This document shows, piece after piece, positions 54,350 to 64,000 of a DNA stretch of 64,000 nt (positions within the stretch are counted from its first letter, which is position 1; every line of letters starts with the position of its first letter). Source of the DNA: Pseudozyma flocculosa PF-1 (Eukaryota > Basidiomycota > Ustilaginomycetes > Ustilaginales > Ustilaginaceae); assembly GCF_000417875.1 (NCBI RefSeq), contig NW_006920870.1:994727-1058726 (forward strand). The letters are read 5' to 3'. The notes below the pieces were generated by a model. That model was not told where the DNA came from. It was given only the letters and a program-made list of their open reading frames with translations, and ran no database searches. A program made the position numbers and the translations under genes.

Positions 54350-55013
54350 CGCCGGCTCGGCTTCGGTCCCGACGCGCGGCCTCTTGCCTGCCTTCTGCCT
54401 TCGGGTGCCGTATCTGAAAGCGCTCCCAGCGATCGACTTCCGAGCAGGTCAAGCGAGCAGGCGGCAAGGTTCTCGGGAGCCAACGACATGTCCAGCGAGC
54501 TTTTGCTGTTGAGCAGATCGAGAGCGAGACGACGGCGTCAACCCATCGCGTCTTCCACACACTCTCTCTGATCGAGCTGATTGCGGCTCTGGCAGTCAGA
54601 CTCCTCTGGAGAGAGGACCGAGTCGAACGATACGATACGGCATGCTCTGGCGGTCCGCATATGAAATGGGCCGGCGTGGCCAAGGTCAGGTGGTTTGGGC
54701 GTGCGTAGGGCTAGCTTGCGGTCCGCCCGCGTCAGGAAAAGATCAAAAAGCAAATACCACAGACAGACAGAGAGCCACGACAAGGGCGGAAGGCGGGCGA
54801 CCCACCCGGCTTGCTGCCCTTCCAGCCGGGCACGCGCACGCAGGCCAACCGGAGCGTTGGAAGAAATCCAGGGTCAGAGAGAGAAGGTCGAGGCAGGCCA
54901 GTGAGGGTGGACCCAAATTTGCTGCACGCAGGGGCCACACCTTGGTCCCCCCCAACGGAAGGCGGCTCAGCTGCCAGCCAGTGGTCCGCCAACCAGGGCC
55001 CTGTATAATAGAC

Positions 55014-55020
55014 TCCACGC
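55014..55020 (+). promoter_or_regulatory. TATA-like element, ATP citrate lyase
   Basis: TATAATA about 207 bp before the ATG at 55227, followed by a CT-rich leader. Confidence 0.45.
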
Positions 55021-55226
55021 CCCTTCCATCCTCGATCCCCCTCACTCGCCCATCCTCTCCTCCCATCCTTCGCCGCCACCACTACCATCTCACCCTCCTT
55101 CGCTGCTGCCGTCGATACTCCGGGTCATTGCCTAGCCCCACGTCCCGACGCGCCCGTCCTCTCCTCCTACGAACATCACTTAGCTGAGATCGTTCCCAAC
55201 TCCCCCCCTCACATACACAAACCACC

Positions 55227-58200
55227 ATGTCTTCCAAAGGTGCGTAGTCGAGCGAGGGAATGAACGAGCGAGCGAGCGGACGACGGAGCGCTAGGCCGTG
55301 TGCTGGCTAGCGGCAGCTTGACGCGCCGCACGCGCCGACTCGGCGAGAAACAGAGGGAGAGAGAGAGCTGCGGCATGCGCACGGCCTCGGCGTTGCGGTC
55401 GAGTCGGCTCGCGACCGTGGTCTGCCTGCCGTCCTCGCATGTGCTATGCTGCCATTGCACGGCTCTGCGGCTGGTCCGCTGTCTTCAGTCGACCGCGCAC
55501 GAGCACCGCGACTGACCTGCGCTTCGGCCTTCTCTCTTCGCGCCTCGCCCCTCCTCAGCCATCCGCGAATTCGACGCCAAGCTCCTGGTCAACTACTGGC
55601 TGCCCAGGTCGCCTCTGGCGCACCCGGACATCAAGGTCAACTCTGACTTTGTTGCGCCCGCGCCCAAGGTCGCCCAGATCGCCTGGGACCCGGCCACCAA
55701 CACCATCACCGACGAGAGCTCGCTGCCGTCGTGGGTCAAGACGACCAAGCTCGTCGCCAAGCCCGACCAGCTTATCAAGCGCCGTGGCAAGGCGGGCCTG
55801 CTCAAGCTCAACACGGAATGGGCCGACGCCAAGCAGTGGATCCAGGAGCGTGCTGGCAAGCCCCAGAAGGTGAGCACGGGCAACGCGTGGCGCAGTCGTC
55901 GGATGCCGTGACAGCCTTTTTCTGACTCGCTTGCGTGGATCCCCACGCCTCCGCCGCTGCTGTCGCCGACCCTGCGCAGGTCGAGACCGTGACGGGCACC
56001 CTGAACAACTTCATCGTCGAGCCCTTCTGCCCGCACCCGGCCGACACCGAGTTTTACGTCTGCATCAACTCTGCGCGCGAGGGCGACTGGATTCTCTTCA
56101 CCCACGAGGGTGGTGTCGACGTCGGCGATGTCGACGCCAAGGCGCTCAAGCTCCTGATCCCCGCAGACCCGAGCGAGGCGTTCCCGCTGCGCGAGCAGTG
56201 GACCAAGACTCTGCTCGTCGGCGTGCCCGAGGCCAAGCGCGAGGTCCTGACCGACTTCCTGATCCGCCTGTACAGCGTCTACGTCGACCTGCACTTTGCC
56301 TACCTGGAGATCAACCCGCTCGTCGCCACCGACGATGGCCAGATTGCCTACCTCGACATGGCCGCCAAGCTCGACCAGACGGCCGACTTCATCTGCGGAC
56401 CCAAGTGGGCCATTGCCCGCGACCCCTCGGTCTACATGGACAGCCCCATCGGCCAGGTCCAGACCAACAAGGGCGAGGACCGCGGCCCGCCCATGTACTG
56501 GCCCGCCCCCTTCGGCCGTGACCTGACCAAGGAGGAGGCCTACATTGCCAAGCTCGACGCCGGCACGGGCGCCTCGCTCAAGCTCACCGTCCTCAACCCG
56601 ACCGGCAGGATCTGGACCATGGTCGCCGGCGGTGGTGCGTCGGTCGTCTACTCGGACGCCATCGCCGCCCACGGCTACGCCCACGAGCTGGCCAACTACG
56701 GCGAGTACTCCGGAGCGCCCTCCGAGGGCCAGACGTTCGAGTACGCCAAGACGCTGCTCGACCTCATGACGCGCGGCGAGGTCAACCCGCAGGGCAAGCT
56801 GCTCATCATCGGCGGCGGTATCGCCAACTTCACCAACGTCGCCTCGACCTTCAAGGGCATCATCCGCGCGCTCAAGGAGTACAAGGTGGCGCTCGCCAAG
56901 CACGGCGTCCGCATCTTTGTCCGCCGTGGTGGCCCCAACTACCAGGAGGGCCTCAAGGCGATGCGCCTCCTCGGCGAGGACCTCGGCGTCGAGATCCAGG
57001 TGTTTGGCCCCGAGACCCACATCACCGACATTGTCCCGCTCGCCCTCGGCGTCAAGACGCTCGAGGAGGTGACGCTGGCCAGCACCAGCGCCAACGCGCT
57101 GCCCTCGGGCGCCCAGAGCCCCGCCGTCCAGGTCTCGGCCAACGGCGCCAAGGCCGAGGAGAAGCTCACCGGCGCCGTCGACCCCGCCACCGGCGCCCGC
57201 GTGCAGCCGCAGGATCAGATTGTGCACTTTGGCGCCTCGGCGGCCGCCTCCGGCAGCCAGCGCCCGGCCTACCTGCCCTTCGACGCCAACACGCGCTCGC
57301 TCGTCTACGGCCTGCAGCCGCGCGCCATCCAGGGCATGCTCGACTTTGACTTTTCGTGCGGCCGCGCCACGCCCTCGGTCGCCGCCATGATCTACCCCTT
57401 CGGCGGCCACCACATCCAGAAGTTCTACTGGGGCACCAAGGAGACGCTGCTGCCCGTCTACACGAGCATCAAGGAGGCCGTCGCCAAGCACCCGGACGCC
57501 GACGTCGTCGTCAACTTTGCCTCGAGCCGCTCCGTCTACTCGTCGACGCTCGAGGTGCTCGAGCTGCCCCAGATCCGCGCCCTCGCCCTCATCGCCGAGG
57601 GTGTCCCCGAGCGCCACGCCCGCGAGATCCTCCACCGCGCCAAGAAGGCCGGCGTCCTCATCATCGGCCCGGCCACCGTCGGCGGCATCAAGCCCGGCTG
57701 CTTCCGCATCGGCAACTCGGGCGGCATGATGGACAACATCCTCTCGTCCAAGCTCTACCGCCCCGGCTCGGTCGGCTACGTCTCCAAGTCCGGAGGCATG
57801 TCCAACGAGCTCAACAACATCCTCTCGATCACCACCAACGGCACCTACGAGGGCATCGCCATCGGCGGCGACCGCTACCCCGGCTCGACGTTCATCGACC
57901 ACCTGCTGCGCTACGAGCAGGACCCCAACTGCAAGTTCCTCGTCCTCCTCGGCGAGGTGGGCGGCGTTGAAGAGTACCGCGTCATCGACGCCGTCAAGCA
58001 GGGCATCATCAAGAAGCCCATCGTCGCGTGGGCCATCGGCACGTGCGCCAAGATGTTCACCACCGAGGTCCAGTTCGGCCACGCCGGCTCGATGGCCAAC
58101 AGCGACATGGAGACGGCGTCGGCCAAGAACGCCGCCATGAAGGCCGCCGGCTTCATCGTGCCCGACACGTTCGAGGACCTGCCCGTCGTGCTGCGCGAGG

Positions 58201-59126
58201 TGTACAACAAGCTCGTCGCCTCGGGCAGCGTCGTCCCCGTCCCCGAGCGCCCCGCGCCCGCCATCCCGATCGACTACAAGTGGGCCCAGGAGCTCGGCAT
58301 GGTGCGCAAGCCCGCCGCCTTCATCTCGACCATCTCCGACGAGCGCGGATCCGAGCTCATGTACTCGGGCGTCAAGATTTCCGAGGTCTTCGAGTCCGGC
58401 ATGGGCATCGGCGGCGTCATTTCGCTGCTGTGGTTCAAGAGGCGCCTGCCCGACTACTGCACCAAGTTTATCGAGATGGCCCTGATGCTCACCGCCGACC
58501 ACGGCCCCGCCGTGTCCGGTGCCATGAACACCATCATCACGTCGCGCGCCGGCAAGGATCTGATCTCGTCGCTCGTGTCGGGCCTGCTGACGATCGGCGA
58601 CCGCTTCGGCGGTGCGCTCGACGACGCCGCCAAGGAGTTCTCCAACGCCTTTGACCGCGGCCTCACGGCGCGCGAGTACGTCGACGTCATGAGGAGGAGC
58701 AACAAGCTCATCCCCGGTATCGGCCACAAGATCAAGTCGGTGTCGAACCCCGACTACCGCGTGCAGGTGGTCAAGGACTTTGTGCTCAACAACTTCCCGT
58801 CGCACAAGATGCTCGACTACGCGCTCGCCGTGGAAAAGGTGACGACGGCCAAGAAGGACACGCTCATCCTCAACGTCGACGGCTGCCTTGCCGTGTGCTT
58901 CGTCGACCTGCTGCGCGACTCGGGCGCCTTCACCATGGAGGAGGCGCGCGACTACCTGTCGTACGGCTTCCTCAACGGCATCTTTACCCTGGGCCGCTCG
59001 ATTGGCTTCATTGGCCACCACATCGACCAGCGCCGTCTCAAGGCCGGCCTGTACAGGCACCCCGCCGACGACTTCCACATCGAGATGGCCACGCCCGCCC
59101 GTGTCATGGGCACGCTCAAGAAGTGA
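55227..59126 (+). CDS. ATP citrate lyase, single-chain form
   Basis: Cleaves cytosolic citrate with ATP and CoA to acetyl-CoA and oxaloacetate, the main acetyl-CoA supply for fatty acid and sterol synthesis in oleaginous fungi. Exons 55227-55239 (only 13 nt), 55559-55869, 55980-59126, GT-AG, 1156 aa. The joined start [20 protein letters not shown] fits the family. N-terminal ATP-grasp part ([22 protein letters not shown]), citrate/CoA region ([35 protein letters not shown]), and phosphorylated His809 in [13 protein letters not shown]. The C-terminal citryl-CoA-lyase/citrate-synthase-like part has [13 protein letters not shown] and [18 protein letters not shown]. The ascomycete two-gene arrangement is absent: both halves are one frame in ACLY order. 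The 319-nt first intron directly after the start codon region is long for this window and may carry regulatory sequence. Confidence 0.98.
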
Positions 59127-59989
59127 GGCGCGTCTCCCTCGCCTCGATCTCCGCTCACCCACCCTGCAGCATCTCTGTCTCTTTCTCTCCGTCTCCGTGC
59201 CTCTCGCCCCGGTTCCCCTACCCTTGTACTCTTGTCTTCTCTCCCGTGATCCCGGTGACCCCGCTCGACGCCCGCCTCTCACGGCCCCCGCTTCTTTCTC
59301 GACGACGTGGACACTCTCTTCCCCCTCTCTTTTCCCTTTCAGATGCGGCCGGAGCTCAGCACGGCCGCTCTGCCTGCCTTTCCAAGGTCTTTCCTCTTCG
59401 CCAATCCTCCCACCACGGGGGTTTTCAGGGGCCGGCGACGGCGGCGCAGTAGAAGTAGGCTCTCTGCCGCGCACGCCGTCCTGTCCCACACCCCCACCTT
59501 TGCCCCCTTCCATCCATAGACGCGCGAATGAAGCAAAGGGTCACGCGAATATCCTGCTCTGTCGTGTGAGGACCGCGCCGCGGAGGGAGCGGGCGGGGTT
59601 AGGGCCGCATCACCCTAGCCGCCTCCACTCTTGGCGTCCGGACGCCGGCGCTCCAAAAGCCGGTTGGTGCAGCGCCTGGCCGAGGCAGCCAGGAACGCCG
59701 CCCTCGTGCCGCTCGCTGATGCGATGCCCGGCCTGGCGGTGCGACGAAAGCCCGCGAAGCCGACCAAGGCCAGGACAGGCCAGGTCAGGCTAGGGGGCGG
59801 CCACAGACGCGGGAAGCAAGCCAAACCATCTGTCATCCCCGCATAGCCTAGGCCTGGAGGGCCCTGTCCCTCACCGTCCATATCGACCACCACCATCAGC
59901 ATCGCCTAGACCGTCCCACAACCGCAGCGCCGTCCACACCCCCCGGGACTACTTCTTTCACCCTGCTCCTCCATAGACTGGCGACGAGG
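59127..59989. other. Intergenic region, ATP citrate lyase 3' end to PAF-AH promoter
   Basis: 863 bp. CT-rich in its first third, consistent with a 3' untranslated region. No gene recognised. Confidence 0.45.
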
Positions 59990-62545
59990 ATGTCGCTGCC
60001 TCGCCCCCGCGCCTCGTCGCCGTACGGCGTATCGACGCTGACGCTGGAGGTGCCGCTCGACACGCCCATCCATTCGCCACAGTACACCGATATCAACGGC
60101 GGCGGCGCTGTCCTCTCGACGTCGACCGTGCTGCTTACGCTCTACTACCCCTGCGATGTGCCGCCCTCCACCACCTCGTCGTCGACGTCCAAAGCCGGAC
60201 ACGACAGCCCATCGTGGCTCGAACCGCCCAAACTGAGGTCGATCACGGGCCTGCTCAAGTACGCCGGCGTGCCCAAATTCCTCGCGCCGGCCATCGTGCT
60301 GCCCGCGTGGGGCGTCGTGGGTCAGCGTCTGCCGTGCCTCGCCCACCAACCCCTGTATCGGCAAGAAAAGGACAGGACGAGGACGACGACCATCGTCCTC
60401 AGCCACGGTCTCGGCGGAACGAGGACCACCTATTCGACCCTCTGCATCGGCCTGGCCGCCCGGGGCAACATAGTGGCCGCCATCGAGCACCGCGACGGTA
60501 CTGCGGCGTGTACCACGACCCTCCACCCGAGCGGCAGCGCAGACAGGGACGGCGCGGCGTCCCGAGGACTGTGGAGCTGGTTCTCTGGCGGCGGCGGCTC
60601 TGCACCCACCTCGACGGCCAAGACCTACGTTCGGCCCGACGAAGTGGCCGAGAAGCCCGATCCGATGGTCTTCCGACGCGCCCAGCTCGAGCATCGCCAG
60701 GCCGAGGTCGCCGCGGCGCTCCAGGTGCTCCGCCGCATCGACGCCGGCGATGGCCTCGCCGTGGCGCACTCCTCGACGCGCTCGCCCACGCAGCCGCTGC
60801 TCGACGCCATCGCGACCTTTGCGCACCGCCTCGACCTCGACCGACCCTGGATCGCCGGCCACTCGTTCGGCGCGGCGACGGCGCTCGAAGTCGTGCGCCG
60901 CGACGACTGCCCCTTTTCGCGAGCCCTCCTCATGGACCCCTGGGTCGAGCCCATCGAGCTCGACTCGCTCAAGGCGCGCCCGGTCAGGCGGCCCGTGTAC
61001 ACGATCAACAGCGAGCACTTTACCTGCTGGAAGGGCCACATGGCCGACGTCGTCGAGATCATGAAAGGCGCCCGGGCCGCAACGGGACAGGGGTGGCTCT
61101 GCACCCTCTCTGCCGAGCCGACGACCGACGCCGCGGCGGTGCCCGCGGCGACTGCGGCCGCCTCACCGCAGCGCGACGAGAGCGACCCGAACCGGCTGGT
61201 CGTCGTGCACGACATGTTCGGCACCCTCTTTTCGCTCACCGCGCCCACCGAGGCGCTCGTCTCGCTCTTTCCCTCGCAGCTCTCGCCCGACGCCAGCAGC
61301 GGCGACGGCGGGGGCGGCGGCGTGCCACCCATTACGGCCGAGCTGATCGTCATGGACTGGTTCCACGCGACCCAGCGCGATTTCACCTATCGCTCCGTGT
61401 CCGGCGGCTACACACCCATCGGCGCCGTCTTCAAAGCGACGCTGCCGCGCGTTTTGCTTCAGGCCGGCCTCCTTCCCCGCGCCAGCAACGGCGGAGACGC
61501 GCTGAGTCAAGCCGGGTCCGGCCTGGATCGATCGGGTGACCACGCCCTCGTCAACCCGTACGGCGATGAGGTCGTCGATGCCATGATGGCTTCGCTCAAG
61601 CGGCTTGCGCCTCGACCGGGGATGGAGGATACCTTCCGCTCCATCTACCGCGATCGACGCGGCGAGGGGACACTGCATCCCTCGATCACCAAGGTCGATC
61701 TGTGGGCCGCCACGAACGGCAGCCTCGAACTGGGCCGGTCTTCGTTCCTCCGCGTCCTCGGAGACATTGATGGCGGCGACCTCGACGTGCGGCCCTCTCC
61801 TTCATCTTCATCTTCGTCTTCGCCATCGCCGTCGTCGTCGACGGCTAAGGGCGATGCGACGAGCGTAGGCGAGGGGGTGGGGCTGTTTAGCTGCGACGAA
61901 ATCGAGGTGGCCAAGCCCGACATGCGCGTGTACGACGAGGTGCTGCAGCGCGTCGACAAGCGGGCGGGCCAACGGGGGCTGTGGTTCGTCGCGTCCCACA
62001 AGTGGGACCTGTACGCGGCCAAGCGCGCCGGCTTCAAGACGGCCTGGGTGACGTACGAGGAGCACTACGCCTGCCACGACGTCTTCGGCACGCCCGATAT
62101 CGTCGCTACCGACCTCGCCGACTGCGCGCGCCAGATCCTCGTCTCGGAACGGCGGCAGCGCGACCTCGACGCCGTCGCACCAAGGCCCGCCTGGCGGTAC
62201 GTCGACGAAGAGGCGTACGGTGCCAAACCGTACGCCAGCCAGCATACTGCCTTTTCCGATTTCCCCTTTCTGCTACCCGGCCGCTCGTTTGACGGCACCG
62301 TGTCGGCCCTCGAGACGATGCACGTCCTCGTCGACCTGTGCCACGCCACGTTCCGGGGTCGCGCGCAGCCCTGGACCGGCCTCGAGTCCGAGTATGGCCC
62401 GGGCGACGCCTCGGGGACGGGGACGGAAAAGAGGGAGTGGAGCGTGTGGAAGGAAGGCAGGCCTGCGCCGTCCCATGCGACGGGGGCGCCGGTGCAGCAC
62501 GGAGAAAAGAAGCGGGGCCGCATCGTCGTACATTCGCTAGAGTAG
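59990..62545 (+). CDS. Platelet-activating-factor acetylhydrolase-type esterase with a nested HAD (haloacid dehalogenase-like) domain
   Basis: Single uninterrupted frame, 851 aa. Residues about 1-375 are the N-terminal part of a PAF-AH II/group VIIA phospholipase (TGLLKYAGVPKFLAP, VLSHGLGGTRTTYS), with nucleophile Ser292 in AGHSFGAATAL and Asp316 in LLMDPWVEP. The spacing of 24 matches human PLA2G7 (Ser273, Asp296). The catalytic His, 55 residues later in the human enzyme, is found only at residue 752 in QHTAFSDFPFLLP. In between, flanked by Ala/Pro/Thr linkers, lies a whole type-II HAD domain: nucleophile Asp408 in HDMFGTLFSL, cap MDWFHATQRDFTYRSV, motif II DLWAATNGS, motif III VAKPDMRVYDEV, motif IV FVASHKWDLYAAKRAGFKTAWV. 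It presumably hydrolyses short acyl esters; the HAD substrate is unknown. Confidence 0.9.
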   Translation: MSLPRPRASSPYGVSTLTLEVPLDTPIHSPQYTDINGGGAVLSTSTVLLTLYYPCDVPPSTTSSSTSKAGHDSPSWLEPPKLRSITGLLKYAGVPKFLAPAIVLPAWGVVGQRLPCLAHQPLYRQEKDRTRTTTIVLSHGLGGTRTTYSTLCIGLAARGNIVAAIEHRDGTAACTTTLHPSGSADRDGAASRGLWSWFSGGGGSAPTSTAKTYVRPDEVAEKPDPMVFRRAQLEHRQAEVAAALQVLRRIDAGDGLAVAHSSTRSPTQPLLDAIATFAHRLDLDRPWIAGHSFGAATALEVVRRDDCPFSRALLMDPWVEPIELDSLKARPVRRPVYTINSEHFTCWKGHMADVVEIMKGARAATGQGWLCTLSAEPTTDAAAVPAATAAASPQRDESDPNRLVVVHDMFGTLFSLTAPTEALVSLFPSQLSPDASSGDGGGGGVPPITAELIVMDWFHATQRDFTYRSVSGGYTPIGAVFKATLPRVLLQAGLLPRASNGGDALSQAGSGLDRSGDHALVNPYGDEVVDAMMASLKRLAPRPGMEDTFRSIYRDRRGEGTLHPSITKVDLWAATNGSLELGRSSFLRVLGDIDGGDLDVRPSPSSSSSSSPSPSSSTAKGDATSVGEGVGLFSCDEIEVAKPDMRVYDEVLQRVDKRAGQRGLWFVASHKWDLYAAKRAGFKTAWVTYEEHYACHDVFGTPDIVATDLADCARQILVSERRQRDLDAVAPRPAWRYVDEEAYGAKPYASQHTAFSDFPFLLPGRSFDGTVSALETMHVLVDLCHATFRGRAQPWTGLESEYGPGDASGTGTEKREWSVWKEGRPAPSHATGAPVQHGEKKRGRIVVHSLE

Positions 62546-62619
62546 ATCAACCCCCTAGACGCAGCATGAGGGGCGGGAATAGATGAGGGGCGTTTTTCAT
62601 TCTTTCTACGACCACCTAA

Positions 62620-62620
<1 letters not shown>

Positions 62621-62653
<33 letters not shown>
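62621..62653. repeat. (CGC)11 trinucleotide repeat at the GAL7 stop codon
   Basis: Eleven CGC units that end exactly on the last base of the GAL7 stop codon (minus strand), so the transcript has (GCG)n directly after TAG. Confidence 0.95.
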
Positions 62654-63964
62654 TACTGGGCGAGCTTGGCGAGGTAGTGGGTGGTGTCGCAGTCGCGGAT
62701 GCGCTTGGCGGCCTGCTCGGCCGTGAGGTCGCGCTGCGGCTCGGCCATCATTTCAAAGCCGACGAGGAACTTGCGCACGCTGGCGCTGCGCAGCAGCGGC
62801 GGGTAGAAGTGGATGTGCAACTGTGCGTAGTCCCAGCTGTCGTCGTCGCCGTGACCATGGCCGTGGTTGCATGCGCCGGCGCTCGCCGACGAGGCCGAGG
62901 CCGAGGCGGCGACGGGACGCTGGTGGATGCCCATCGAGTAGGGGAACGAGCACTGGAAGACATTGTCGAGGCGGCACGCCACCTCGCCGAGGATCTGGGC
63001 GAGCGAGGCGGCCTCGTCGGACGAGAGGTCCGAGATGGCGGGGATCTGGCGCTTGGCGGGGAGGACGAGGACCTCAAACGGCCAGACGGCCCAGAAGGGG
63101 ACGATGGCGACAAAGTCGTCGTTTGCGCAGATGACGCGCGGCCGGTCCTTGGACGTCAGCTCGAGCTTGGCGATGGTGAGGAGGAGCGAGGGGCGGCCCT
63201 TGTCGTCGCGGACGCCGAGGCTGATGCGCTCTTCGGCGTTGGCGGCGTCGAGTGCCCAGGCCTTCTGCGACTCGAGCTCCTTTGCCGGCTCCTCGGGGAT
63301 GTAGTCGAGCGACCAGACCTGGCCGTGCGGGTGCGGGTTCGAGCAGCCCATGGCGGATCCCTTGTTTTCGAAGATCTGGACGTATTTGACGAACGGATTT
63401 TCGGCGGGGATGCGCAGGTAGAGGTCCTGCCAGGCGCGGATGATGGGGACGATGTGGGTCGCGGCCGTGTAGGGCGCCGTCGAGAGCTGGGCGAGGGTGA
63501 GGTTGTGCGAGGGGTGGAAGCAGATGACATAGCACCGTCCGCGCGCCGGCTCCATGCGCAGCAGCGGGTGCGAGTCGGCGTCTGTGATGGCCAAAGGGGG
63601 GCGAGCAAAGTAGAACGGTGTGAGCGGCGAGCCGCCCTCATGATGCGTGTCTGTAGTCTGGCGTTTGCTCCTCACCGCTGCTCTGCTCGACGTCGAGGGG
63701 CATGAGGGCGGCATAGTCGTTTTCAAAGAAGAATGTGCTCTCGTACCGGTCGTTTTTGCCGCCGGTTGCGCGGTCGTTTCCGGGGCAGAGGTAGCACTTT
63801 TCGTCGTAGGCGGGCAGCTGTGTGGTCTGGGGCGACTCCTGTGCGCCCTGCCAGGGCCGCTTGGTGCGGTGGGGCGAGCAGAGGACAAACGAGCGAGTGA
63901 GCGGGTTGTACCGCCGGTGCGGGTGCTCGGACGGGTCAAAGGCGGGCTTGGACGAGGAGGACAT
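62653..63964 (-). CDS. GAL7: Galactose-1-phosphate uridylyltransferase
   Basis: Leloir pathway enzyme exchanging UMP between UDP-glucose and galactose-1-phosphate in the cytosol. Minus-strand exons 63964-63676 and 63581-62653, one 94-nt GT-AG intron, 405 aa. N-terminal [18 protein letters not shown], zinc-site [17 protein letters not shown]; then [18 protein letters not shown], active-site NPHPHGQVW (nucleophile His at about residue 180, as in yeast Gal7), and [11 protein letters not shown] with the second metal-binding His residues. A Ser/Ala/His-rich insert ([18 protein letters not shown]) lies in a surface loop. It is convergent with the PAF-AH gene, 107 bp between stops. The window ends 36 bp upstream of its start, so its promoter and any GAL cluster neighbour are not visible. 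Confidence 0.97.
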
Positions 63965-64000
63965 GCCGACGGGTGGTGTTGGTGGTGGTGGGGGGCGTGG

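Larger units (their letters stand above)
53265..55226. promoter_or_regulatory. Divergent intergenic region, SDR / ATP citrate lyase
   Basis: 1.96 kb, no gene recognised. The SDR TATAAA (minus strand) lies at 53400-53405 and a TATAATA for the lyase at 55014-55020. A CAGC-type microsatellite spans 54306-54349. The stretch just before the lyase ATG is C/T-rich, as is usual for strongly expressed fungal genes. Confidence 0.45.

Noticed and set aside
55593..59513. 1306-residue open frame on the minus strand opposite ATP citrate lyase
   Set aside because: It is a shadow of GC-rich codon use in the lyase (Val/Gly/Asp/Leu-dominated, no family motif). The plus strand is unmistakably the gene.

Overview
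This window looks like nuclear DNA of a basidiomycete fungus, most likely a smut-lineage (Ustilaginomycotina) species. GC content is high, and most genes are split by short introns (roughly 60-110 nt) with GTGAGT-like donors. ATP citrate lyase is encoded as one long polypeptide, as in basidiomycetes and animals, rather than by the two genes usual in ascomycetes. HIS4 is a trifunctional fusion. I assign the subphylum by inference from gene content; there is no rRNA or ITS here to confirm it. I found no rRNA, tRNA, CRISPR array, transposon or virus-like gene.

Layout. 1-4333 (+): 5'-truncated SNF2/RING ATPase. 4578-6363 (-): secreted serine carboxypeptidase. 6888-9728 (+): HIS4. 9852-13901 (-): P5B-type ATPase. 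14787-16217 (+): epoxide hydrolase ending in SRL. 19098-21427 (+) and 21851-24086 (-): two MFS transporters, tail to tail. 26490-28070 (-): cytochrome b5/acyl-CoA dehydrogenase fusion ending in ARL. 29850-32303 (-): Stealth-type phosphotransferase. 35332-39224 (-): Mdm1-like sorting nexin. 40210-41410 (-): eIF2-alpha. 42394-47868 (+): NRDE2 joined in frame to an F-box/ankyrin region. 48011-49234 (-): glutathionyl-hydroquinone-reductase-type GST. 50214-51428 (-): MaoC enoyl-CoA hydratase 2 ending in SKL. 52278-53264 (-): short-chain dehydrogenase. 55227-59126 (+): ATP citrate lyase. 59990-62545 (+): PAF-acetylhydrolase interrupted by a HAD domain. 62653-63964 (-): GAL7.

Most genes are ordinary housekeeping or metabolic functions, and the gene order does not form an obvious biosynthetic cluster. 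There is a loose lipid/peroxisome theme. Three enzymes carry C-terminal PTS1-type tripeptides (epoxide hydrolase, b5-ACAD, MaoC hydratase), and ATP citrate lyase makes cytosolic acetyl-CoA. Joint regulation of these genes is not shown by the sequence.

The points most worth a second look are: (1) a complete HAD domain nested inside the PAF-acetylhydrolase fold, separating the catalytic Asp and His by about 436 residues; (2) an intron in the allantoate-permease-like gene that cannot be spliced GT-AG and fits AT-AC exactly; (3) the NRDE2/F-box/ankyrin fusion; (4) an acid-free, mitochondrial-presequence-like extension upstream of the GST ATG. All exon boundaries were deduced by eye from splice signals, reading phase and family conservation; none has transcript support.
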